This document shows, piece after piece, positions 44,214 to 55,100 of a DNA stretch of 64,000 nt. Under the pieces are notes generated by a model. That model was given only the letters and a program-made list of their open reading frames with translations. It was not told the DNA's origin and did not search any database. How positions within the stretch are numbered: the first letter of the stretch is position 1; each line of letters begins with the position of its first letter. The translations under genes and the position numbers were made by a program. This stretch comes from Silene conica (taxonomy: Eukaryota > Streptophyta > Magnoliopsida > Caryophyllales > Caryophyllaceae): assembly GCA_029255685.2 (NCBI GenBank), contig CM055313.2:70224641-70288640 (forward strand). The letters run 5' to 3'.

Positions 44214-47200
44214 TCAGGGCTGTTGGTAACTATAATTCCTTTTTCTTGCTTGGTTTCCAACGATTTTGGAGTAGAAGTTCCACGACGGGTGAGCATTTGT
44301 GATGGGTTTTTGACCAAAAGGATTTGCCTGAATGAATTTCTGAACATTCTCAGCTTCTGCCAGCCTTTCGAGATATAAGCGAATATCACCACCTGGTCCT
44401 GTCATTACCCCAATGTCAAAAACGATTTCAATACAACATCAAACAAAGAGAACAAAAAAAAGCAGCTCCTTCCCTTCGCATTCAAGTTTCCCTACGTAGC
44501 CCGTGTACTTTTTGTACGAGAAATTTCAAATTTTTACTATACTTGGAAGAGACTGAGAAAAAGAAATCAATCACATATAGTTTATTTAGCAGTAGTCTTA
44601 CTACTCCCTTGTCCCAATCATTTTTTTACTTCTTTTTTATTCCTTGTGAAGGGTATTTTAATCAAAGATTCAAAGGTAAACAAATGATTGAGACGGACGA
44701 AGTATCAAAAAAAGGAAGTTCTGTTTTTTTACCTTGACATAAATAAAATAAAATAAAGTTATATATATACCAAGCAAGATAGTAAAAGAAACATGGAGGG
44801 AAACATACAGTAGTAGAAAACATCTCACCTAAAGATTTATCATTAACATTTGCAAATGAGTACGCTTTTGGATGTATAGCTGTGTAAGGCTGGATGAAGG
44901 ACATTAAAAAGAAGGGAACCAAATTATATGATTATAATAGATGAAACACAAGACACTAATTCCAAGGAAACACTATGCTACAACATCTGATTACTGTCTA
45001 GATTCATCAAAACACTACTTACTGGGTTGCACAAGGCTTTGTATGGTGAATCATCCAACAATATTGTATTCGATTCATCATAGAGGAACCCCCTCTGCGA
45101 TGGAAGATGGTTTCCCTTGCATTTCCATAGGTTTTTGAGTTCCTTAAGGACCAAAGGTTTGTGCTTGTCTTCAAGAGTTTTGAAACCAGTCTTAGTACAA
45201 CGGGATCCATCCTGCACAAAGTTCTCTCCTAATAAGTTAGTAGGTCCATATTTAGGAGGAGTCGCAATTAGCTGAAAACACCTCTAAAGTTACAAAAATG
45301 CCAAAAGTATCTCACAAAGAGCAAAAACTGCAACATCAGAGTAACCCCAAGCACAAATCACATACTAGAGAGCAAGTATCATGGCATCAAAATGCCCCCT
45401 TTACGTTATTATGTAACGAAATTCTAGGCTCCCATGAGGTCATTTGGCATCATATAAAACCCTAGAAAAAGAGTAACATTTTGGCCGTGAATCCTGAGAA
45501 CAATTAACTTCATAATTTCTCTCCATGAAGAACAATTAACTTCATAATTTGCTTCCGATTTCAAACCAGTCTTCCAATTTCTCACTAACAATTAACTTCA
45601 TAATTTGCTTCCGATTTCAAACTGGTCTTCCAATTTCTCACTGCCTACAGACAGTGATAAATAAATAAAAAACCTCATTTTAAGGTTTAAACATTAAAAA
45701 GTTGACATTTTTCTTGGGTTCCGAGCATTATTTATCTAGTTCTTTTGAACGACAAAATCACTGCAAAGGAAGATGCGTGCAAGATATTCAAATGAGAATT
45801 AAAATGCCTCACCCAACAGAAAAGTAACCTGTCCTTCATATTGTTCATTAGTAAGTCGACCGCCCTGGTCAAATTCTTCCTGAAAAAAATACAGCCAAAC
45901 ACAAGGTACATACTACTTAGAAAAAAGATTGACAGCATAGTCATCAGGCAATTACTACCTTCACGCAGATATAAATGTTGTTACTCTCCCCTATAATAAT
46001 GACTAAGACCTCATGAACATAAGTCACAGCCTCAGTGCTTTAACTTTTAACTGAATTTTATACCTTACCAAAACAAAGGTACATAAAGATGCACAGCTAA
46101 CCAAGAAACGCAAATACATTCCTTTAAAGGTTGGCAACATAAAAAAATATCAGACATGCAAACTTCTCAAGTGTTTCATACTTTCATGTAATTCCAATAA
46201 GAATAACAGACAGCAACAATTGTATTGATTACCGTAGCATACCAAATACAAGACCTTCACAAAGGAAGTCAGTTAAAGACTCGTAACAGAAACTTCTTAA
46301 CCTAGCAGGCTAGCACGGCCTCAGGCAAAGCAATAAACGTATTTAATTAAGAAAAAGAAACATCATACTGGGTTCTCGATGACCATATGCCGACATCAAA
46401 TTTCTCAAAGCAGAACTGCAAAAAGTCATCACAAAAAGGCCTTTTGAAAACTGAATAAAAAACAAAAGGTCAAAGAGGTCAGATTACATGATATGAAATT
46501 CAAATGAAGAGTTGAGAGGATAAGAAGTTAATTTAAATCACCTATTTTCTTTGCTAAAGTAAAGTCTGGCTTAAAGCGTTTAGGACATTGCAGAACAATG
46601 TCAGCAAGCAAGCCATTGACATCCAAGACCAACAGCTTTCTTCTAGATTTCAGAATAGTAGTGCTATCTAATGATTTTCTATTTGAGTCAAATTTTACGG
46701 AAGAAGTAGCCACCGGATGGTCATTTGCCATAACATCATTGTTGATATCACTTATTATATTATCGGTAACACCTGAAACCGGCTTAACACTCACATTATC
46801 CAAACAAGTCTTCTCTAGTACACACATCGTTGCATCAGCTAGAGGAATATGGAACTTTCCAGGGGAACATGTTAAATTTGATTCAACTGGCACTTCCTCT
46901 AAAACATCAGTATTGGGAGTACCAACACTCAAATTATCCAAATGCTTGGGTTTTCTTTTTCTCTTCTTGGATACTACATCATTCACTCCAGCCAAAGCCG
47001 AAACTTCCTTGTCCAATACACCCATGGAGGTATCTATTGGAGAAATATGGAACTTCTCACATGAACTTGTTAAATTTAACTGAACTTTTACTTCTGGAAC
47101 ATCGCCTTTGGGAATGCCAACACTCACATTATTCAAACAAGTCATCTCCATAGTGCTATGCTTGGGTTTTCTTTTTTTCTTCTTGGACACCACAACATCC

Positions 47201-48954
47201 ACTCCACCCGAAACTTCCATCACTAATTCACCATTCGTGGAATCAACTGGCAACTTCTCAGGGGAACTTGTTAAATTTGACTCAACTAGTACTTCCTCTA
47301 TACCATCGGTTTTGGAAATATCAACACTCACATTATCCAAACAAGTCATTTCTATAGAGCGACGCTTGGCTTTTTTTCTTTTATTCCTGGACACTACAAC
47401 GTTCACTCCACCGGAAACTTCTTTCTCTAATAAATCCAATGTGGTATCAACGGGAGAAATATGGACCTTTTCAGGGGAACTTGTTAAATTTAACTGAACA
47501 CGCACTTCCTCAAGAACATCGGCTTTGGGAATACCAACACTCGCATTATCCAAACAAGTCATCTCCATAGTGCTACGCTCGGGTTTTCTTTTTTTCTTCT
47601 TGGACACTACAACGTTCACTCCACCCGAAATTTCCTTCTCTAATACACCATTCATGGTATCAACTGAAGAAATATGGAACTTCTCACCAGAACCTGTTAA
47701 ATTTGATTCAACCGCTACTTCCTCCTGAACATCAGTTTTGGGAATGCCAACACTCACATTATCCAAACATGTCATCTGCATAGTGCTATGCTTGGGTTTT
47801 CTTTTTTTCTTCTTGGACACCACAACATCCACTGCACCCGAAACTTCCTTCACTAATTCACCATTCGTGGAATCCACTGGAGAAATATGGAACTTCTCAG
47901 GGGAACTTGTTAAATTTGACTCAACTAGTACTTCCTCTATACAATCGGTTTTGGAAATATCAACACTCACATTATCCAAACAAGTCATGTCTATAGAGCT
48001 ACGCTTGGCTTTTCTTTTTTTCTTCTTGGACACTAACCCAGCGTTCACTCCACCGGAAACTTCTTTCTCTAATACACCATTCATGGTACCAACTGAAGAA
48101 CTATGGAATTTCTCACCGGAACTTGTTAAATTTGACTCAACTGGTACTTCCTCCCGAACATCGGTTTTGGGAATCCCAACACTCACATTATCCAAACAAG
48201 TCATCTCCATAGTGCTACACTTGTGTTTTCTTTTTTTCTTCTTGAACACTACAACATTCACTCCACCGGAAACTTCCTTCTCTAACACACCCGTTGTGGT
48301 ATCAATGGAAGGAATATGGAACTTCTCAGGGGAACTTGTTATATTTGACTGAACAGGTACCTCCTCTACATCAGTTTTGGGATTACCAACACTCACATTA
48401 TCCAAACGCTTGTATTTTCTTTTTCTCTTCTTAGACACTACATCGTTCACTACAGGTGAAACATCCTTCTCTAATACACCAATGTTGCCGTTCACTTCAG
48501 CCAAAGCTTCCTTCTCCAATACATCCATTGTGCTAATCACTCCAGCCGAAATCGAAGCTTCCTTCTCTAATACACCCATGGCACTGTTCACTCCAGTCAA
48601 GGCTCCCTTCTTCCGTTTTCTATTACTCTTCTTGGACACTACATTGTTCACTCCACCTAAAACCTCAATCTCTAATTCAGAAGCTGTTAAATTTGACTGT
48701 ACTTTCTCTAGAATTCCGGTTTCGGGAATACTAACACTCACATTATCCTGTGCTATGGAATTCACACCAGATTTAGCGGAATTACTTTTGAGTTTTTTCT
48801 TTTTATTCCTGGACACTACAACATTCACTCCAGCGGAAGTCGAACCCGAAACTTCCTTCTCTAATACCTCCATGGCCGCATCAACTGATACTTCCTTTAC
48901 GACATCGGTTTCCGGAACACTAACATTCAGATTATCCAAGCAAGAATCATTCAT
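44214..48954 (-). CDS. FCP1-like HAD-superfamily protein with repeat-expanded N-terminus
   Basis: Predicted 998 aa. Exons in coding order: 48954-46542, 46450-46369, 45879-45813, 45211-45023, 44889-44829, 44398-44214, all GT-AG with matching phases. Residues 1-770 are about ten degenerate ~71-aa repeats: a basic KKKKRK-type cluster, then TCLDNVSVGIPKTD, ESNLTSSxEK, and GVLEKEVSGGVNVVVS. They are probably disordered with several possible nuclear signals. Residues 773-990 form the FCP1/NIF-like HAD domain: LLVLDVNGLL (D778, N780), KRPFCDDFL, VGIWSSRT (motif II), PLVLKEL and ILLDDSPYK (DD 907-908). The first motif is DxN rather than DxD, so the usual second catalytic Asp is replaced; phosphatase activity is doubtful. 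The C-terminus VQKFIQANPFGQKPI...PSW is typical of this uncharacterised plant family. The upstream neighbour on the same strand, the ABC transporter, is unrelated. Confidence 0.85.
44604..44702. mobile_element. Short Stowaway-type MITE (HAD gene intron 5)
   Basis: CTCCCTTGTCCCAATCATTT at the left pairs with AAATGATTGAGACGGACGAAG at the right. TA flanks both sides (44602-44603, 44703-44704). At about 99 bp it is a compact copy. Confidence 0.85.
46780..48940 (-). repeat. In-frame coding minisatellite (~213-bp units) in HAD exon 1
   Basis: The motif encoding (S)KKKKRK recurs about every 195-220 bp, near 46950, 47165, 47365, 47580, 47795, 48005, 48225, 48415 and 48615. Reading frame is kept throughout. 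The units encoding DISKTDxIEEVLVESNLTSS occur twice, three units (about 650 bp) apart, together with the same neighbouring unit. This indicates a later three-unit duplication on top of the basic repeat. Confidence 0.9.
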
Positions 48955-49930
48955 GGATGACCTAAGTTTGGATTTTTTCCGTTCACAGATTTACCTTAAC
49001 GGAGCAGATAACAATGATAAATTACCTAATGATCGTTAAAGCTACTTGCGAATATACGCTAACCTGATGATCGTCGACGGTCGACGGCCGTCGGCGTGCG
49101 ATTCTGGTGGTGTTTCGGAGTTAGGGTTTCCTCTTTCACGTTCCTTCGTTGTTTCGCATAAGCTTCAACTTTGGGGGGTTTGGCTCATTGTTCAGTTCAT
49201 TTTTTTTTTCCTGATAAGTAACAAAAGTAGATGGATGTAATACTGTCAAGGCTAATATTATTAGCGGTTTTGGACAAGATTTTGTTGAGTTTTAAATAAG
49301 ATTCACTCAAAATTAAAACTATTAGTAATTTAATAAAATTTTAATAGAGTCTTAAGTTCTTTGAAAAGAAGTTGGAAAAAGTAGAGTTTGAGATGAGTCT
49401 GACGCATAATGTATAAAGTTTAGGCAAATCTGAACAATTAATTAATAATAAAAGTTAGTGGAAACAGAGTCTTAAAATTTTGGAAAGTCTTACGAGTAAT
49501 CATACCCTAAACTAAAAATTAAGTTCTTTTATGAACCAAACGACTCTCCTTAATATTAATTTTATCTCTATGTTACTATGTAGTACTCTTATGATACACC
49601 ATAGAAAATCGATTGGGTGGATAGAATTACAATTCAAAATATACAACTTAAAAGTTAAAAGCAAGAGTTTCTTAGAAAAATTATGAGTTTTAGTTTCATA
49701 TTATATTGTTTTAGAACTGTCGAACCTTCCACAAGCCCTTAAAAGCTCACGATGTGCCAAAACTTACTAAGTATAAATGAAAATAACTAAAATGCACATC
49801 GGTATTGTCTTTAGGATACTTTTGCTGGTCACATTGGAATTTATGGTTTTTTATTTCAAGAAAGAATATTAAAGAAGAAGGAACATCCGATTTTTTTTTT
49901 GAACATATATATGTATTTTTTTTAGCTTAT
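48955..49930. other. 5' flank of the HAD gene and intergenic sequence
   Basis: Presumed promoter and 5' UTR of the minus-strand HAD gene at 48955 to about 49200, containing an unusual CG-rich spot (GTCGACGGTCGACGGCCGTCG, 49074-49094). No TATA box was assigned with confidence. The rest is AT-rich with nothing recognised. Confidence 0.45.
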
Positions 49931-49932
49931 TA

Positions 49933-50600
49933 GAGCATCTCCATGGACAGCTACAACACGTTGTAGCTTGATTTCTCAATACGGTTTGTTAAGCTATTTT
50001 GCTCTTCGGCTATATATCGCTCCAATATAACATTTTCTAATATTATGGGTCCCACAATAAAAATTTCCTCCAATCAGAAACTTTACCTTTTATTTTATTT
50101 TTATTTTTTTTAAAGCTAGCTACATGCGAACGATTTTTTGAAATGACGCTAAAAAACAAAGTAATTGTCGTTTTGGATTGGATTTCAAAGTAATTGTCAA
50201 AATGGTGTCCATGTAGGCTCGGGTTTTCCGAGGCTTAAACACGCCACTATAAATGACGTGTCTATAATGCATATATGAGGCAGGAACTTCACAAATATGA
50301 ACACCCAAACACGCCATTACGTATGGCGTGTCTTCAGCTCAAAACCTGCCATTACGTATGGCATGTCTACAGAGAGTACTTTTGCAGCCCAAATCAGGAG
50401 CTTCTGGAAAATTACGAAAGGGAAACACGCCATACGTAATGACGTGTTTTGAGCTGAAGACCCGCCATACGTAATGGCGTGTTTGAGCAGTTATAATGCT
50501 CATAAGCTATATGAATATTTCCTTACTCCAATGGTAAGCTACTTGCTTGCTATTTTATATATATTGCAAGCAAGTCCCTAAAGCAAACCATTGGATATGT
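49933..50600. mobile_element. Probable MITE containing ATGGCG palindromes
   Basis: The left end GAGCATCTCCATGG resembles the reverse complement of the right end (GAACATATCCAATGG), a pattern common at plant MITE ends. Between 50230 and 50490 the palindrome-like CGCCATTACGTATGGCG occurs in several copies in both orientations, so the middle can fold into a hairpin. The TSD was not resolved. Confidence 0.5.
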
Positions 50601-51156
50601 TCTACCTCAAATTTTATTTGTTTTTGGGCAAATGTGTATTTTTCTGAGCATATTAAAGTTTACAAGTTAGATTTTAGTTTTTTTCCGTCATATCTCAAAT
50701 TTAACTGAACTTATATAAATAAATGTAATATTTTTGAGTTTTATTGTGATTTTTTAGAGTTTAATGTTAAAATAAATAAATTTAAAAACTTTATAGAAAA
50801 ACTCAAAATTTCTAAGGCAAAACTCAAAGACTTTACTACAATGCTCAAAAACTATAAAATTGTTAGAAATATACTGTTAAAGAAATTAAGACAATGAAAC
50901 AACACCGAATCGCTATGCTTTCCTTACAGAACAATTCGTCCCGTATATTATGCCAGAGATGTTCCGAATTTTCTACAGAGATAAGACGGTGTTCCTCGGT
51001 TTTTGGCAAGAAAACAGAGATATAATTTTGGAGTTTTAATATGCAATTTGCTTTTCTGTTCAAGATATTTGATTATCAGTAATTTTGTTAAGGAAAAAAC
51101 TGATCCATTTTTGTCCTATATATATAGGAGAATGAATGGGAAAGGGAATTAATATA
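50601..51156. other. Intergenic AT-rich stretch
   Basis: No gene or complete transposon recognised. Minus-strand open frame 50863-51063 has no family motif. Confidence 0.5.
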
Positions 51157-51631
51157 CTCTCTCCTACCCGTAACTAATGTCTCATTTGGCCAAATTCGTT
51201 ACCCATCAAAATGTCCCATTTGCTTTTCCCGATGTGCTTTTTAGACTAAACTACCCCCAACTCATGCAACTATTTACAAACCCCAACTAATCATAACACC
51301 CTCTTTCCTATCACAAATTCTTGTTTCAGACCGTTACTTTTGGTCTGAAATAATAAGACGGGATTTTGTAACCATTTTACAGCCAAATGTAACCACGATA
51401 GTATGGTCAATGTTACAGCTTATGATAACTTGTTTGTAAATAATGGTTACATTTGGCTGTAAAATGGTTACAAAATCCCGTCTTATTATTTCAGACCAAA
51501 ATTGTGGTCTGAAGCAAGACCCACTGCTTTCCTATTATCTTATCCATATACATTAATTTTTAATATTTTATTCACTTTCATAAATTTTACACTTTAGGCC
51601 AAATGGGACAATAGATATGGGTAGGAGGGAG
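51157..51631. mobile_element. Stowaway-type MITE split by a snapback element
   Basis: CTCTCTCCTACCCGTAACTAATG pairs imperfectly with the right end CAATAGATATGGGTAGGAGGGAG, and the match continues inward (CTCATTTGGCC / GGCCAAATGGG). TA flanks both sides (51155-51156, 51632-51633). A second element with 50-bp perfect arms lies inside. Confidence 0.88.
51321..51517. mobile_element. Snapback hairpin element nested in the MITE
   Basis: 51345-51394 and 51443-51492 are perfect 50-bp inverted repeats (TGAAATAATAAGACGGG inward to AAATGTAACCA) around a 48-bp loop. Each outer end also folds on itself: TTTCAGACC/GGTCTGAAA at 51324-51350, and a matching pair at about 51489-51512. The whole 197-bp unit can form a three-hairpin cross. 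No coding potential. No clear TSD, so the superfamily is unknown. Confidence 0.85.
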
Positions 51632-52142
51632 TAATAGACTAGTGTACACTCCGTACTTCCCGAAGTAGCTTTATTATTTATAAGTTCGCCCGTCTCTGAA
51701 CCAAACACAAATTACGGAAAATGAACCGGTAATTACACTTAAATTACCAACAAAATTGAAGGTAATACATCGAATATACCATCTACTTACTGAGAATATT
51801 ATGGGAATATACGATGTGCTAAGTACTTGATATTAATAAGAGTTCTGCAAAATTTACTTAATTATTTTATAAAATATTTATATTAGTAATTGAACGATTT
51901 TTTAGTTTTTTGTCGAAAGTGGTTTTAAGTTGTAGCAACTAAACAATTCCCCAAGAGAAGCCAGAAATCGAACAACGAGTCACTTAACTGTCAGCTTCAC
52001 TAATTGAATTGCATGGAAAATAGAAGTGTAGAAATGCCAACAAATACAGATTAGTGAGGACAATGAGGTGATGCCCTTGAACAGATTGCAATGGAGTATA
52101 TAACATTCTTCAGTCTGTGTCGTAAAATTACTTCATCCAATC

Positions 52143-55100
52143 TTAACTGTCAGCTTTCGGTCCTTGCAACTGCCTCCTTACCAAGGCGGTGTAGATACCG
52201 TCCTTGTCCAAAAGCTCCTCGTGGCTGCCACTTTCCACCACCTGACCATCTGATATTACTGCTACCACATTTGCGCTTTTTACTGTTGAAAGCCTGTGAG
52301 CAATCACTAGGACTGTTCTTCCCTCCATAAGGTGGTCCATGGCATCCTATACATACATTTATTGTAAACCTTTTCTTTTCAGGGAACATTTGATGTAAAT
52401 TTAGAGCTTGTCTATAGAGTATAGCTACATCATCGACAAACAATGCCAAAAAAGCTTTTGCCAATCATGAGTGAGGGCTCACAGCCTTACCTCCATGTCC
52501 AATACATGGGAACGTTATTTTCACAGTGGCTCCTCTGGTAATTTAGGGTTCGAGTATGATTCGAGTGCATTGTCATCAGACAGCATCAGGTGTGGGTCAA
52601 TTCGGTGCCAGTAAACTTCGTGATCGGATAAAATCTAGAGGGTTCGGTTCATATTTCTGTGTTGCTGCTCAGGAACGGAACGGGTTATTTAGACTGGGTT
52701 AATTTTGTCATGTCCTAATTAATGATTAGCTTTGGTCTACTTCACCATATTCAGAATCCATCATAAATATAAAACGAACATCAATATAATAGATCATTAA
52801 GATGAAATACAGCTAGATATTGTTAGTTTCTAACCTGTACTAGATATTCGCTTTCAGCGTCAAGGGCACTAGTGGCTTCATCCAGCAATAGTACTTTAGG
52901 ATTCATCATCAAAGCCCTGGCAATAGCTATTCGTTGTTTCTGGCCGCCTGAAAGCCTAATCCCACGTTCCCCAACATGGGTCTGATATTTGTCAGGAAAC
53001 TTGGATATAAATTCATGGGCATTTGCCATTTTCTGCATAAATCAACAATCAAACATGCAAGGTTAGACTACCATATGAAAATGAATTGTATTAAAGACTA
53101 CAAAAGGGGAGTATCGTACAGCAGCATTCTCTATATCATCAATGCTGGCTTTGCCGTCCAGGCCATAGGCAATGTTCTCCTCTATGGAGCAATTGAAGAG
53201 AGTAGGCTCCTGGCTAACAATGCTAATCTGCAGTTCGAAATATGGCTAAGAAACTCTCCCTCACACGTAGTAGTAGTAGTAGTAGTAGTACTAAATGAGG
53301 AATACAAGATAACGGGTAGTATTTTCTCTTTTTCACAATGTTCTTCCCATTTAAATTTATGTGATCTCTGAAACAATACTTAAACCATATACTACTTTTA
53401 AGTGAGCAACTTTTTGAAAGATTTTTTGTGACAAAAGCATGAAAATCATATGGGAATAACTTATAGGTTGTTACAACGTATAATTATGCCTTTACGATCA
53501 AAGCTTTGAAAACTTTGATCGCAAAGGGAAGAACATTGTAAAAACAAGGAAGTATTAAAAAGTTGACAAGATGTACTATTGTTCCTATGATTGAAGTGAA
53601 GATCCGCAATAGACTGTTAAATATTACATACCTTGCTATGCAGGTGTTTGTGTGATATTTCTTCAAGCGGGACGCCACTCAGTAAGATCTTACCCTTGGA
53701 AGGATCATAAAACCTCTCAATCAAGTTTGCAATTGTAGTCTGCATAATCAGAAAAAGAAACTGTAAGGTCATGCTTAGATCTTACGTTTGGAGGCACACT
53801 ATCCTCCTTCCAAAAACATTATTTGCAATATAGTTCCAACTTCCAATTTTGTCAGGACTGAGCTAAGAAATCGAGACTTACTTTCCCGCCACCACTTGGG
53901 CCAACAAGAGCGACTTTGGAACCAGGCTGCAATTTCAAGTTTATTCCCTGGAATTTGTAGGACATTGTCAAGTACCACATTTAGAAAGGATAAAGGAGTA
54001 TTAGGACAGTTATCGTGATTAAAGGCAAGTAATTGTTACCTTGAGTACCATATCTTTTGGCCGTGAAGGATATGAGAACCAGACATCATCAATTGACACC
54101 TCCGCATCCTGATCACTGAACAAGGAAAAAAAGGAAAATGTTTGCTTAAGTCTTTGTTCGACGACCCCAGATCATTTTAGGACTAATGTTATGTTGCTTT
54201 TGTAATCGAGGGTAGCATCAGCAGATGCCTCATATGCTGCCAAATGTTTACTTAAGCTATCAAGGAGAAATGAGGATATTTCAGAACACCTCTTCAATTA
54301 GAAGTAAAAGTTTATCCCAAAAGAACCACTGAAACTAGGGAAATGACATGTGAACTGAATAACATAAAAACCACTAATGAGAAATCTCGATACCAACACA
54401 TCTCATTTCTCTTTCAAGCATTTCAAAATGTAAACTACTTTTAAAACAGAGAATAAGCATGATTTCAGTCATTAGTGAAGCAAAGAATAGAAACCAAACT
54501 GGATTTCTTTCATAATAACCGGACAAAGAAGATGAGATTACGAATATCAATAACGCACCCTAAGGGACACTTAGATCCTGGTTTCGGCATGGATGATGTT
54601 CGGTCCAGGAGTTGGAAAACACGCCTGCTAGCTCCTGCTGCTTTCATTGCCACTGTGTATAACCCGGTTAATCCAGATATTGATTGCCCCACTGCAGAAG
54701 AATAATAGCACCTTGTTTATAAAATGGTCCATAGAAACAGGAACTTCAAACTTTCATATTAAATTCTACAATTGCCAATAGTGTATCTCTTCGTCTATTC
54801 ATGAATAAACTTCCTTAGTTTGTTTTGTATATAAAACTAAGCAACTTAACAAAATGCGGATAAAAATGCAAGTTGATGAAAGTCATAGGGTCACCAACCA
54901 TCATGAGCAGAACCAAATAGCGTACTCAAACAGGATTCGTGGACAACTCACAATGGAAACAGGATGTCTAATTCATGGACAGAGAGAGTACTGTGAAATC
55001 TTATAAATTGCAGGTTCTTGGACATCTCAAAATGGAACCAAGGATATTTAATCAGAGATAGTGGGCATATTATTTAAATCTTATAAATAAATTGCAGATT

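Noticed and set aside
44662..44922. Independent small minus-strand protein
   Set aside because: It contains HAD exon 5 (44829-44889) extended into flanking introns by chance.
46598..49039. Plus-strand open frames with repeated TFTPPETSFSNTP
   Set aside because: Antisense shadows of the repeated HAD exon 1. The minus frame is longer, has a start, splice sites and a recognised domain.
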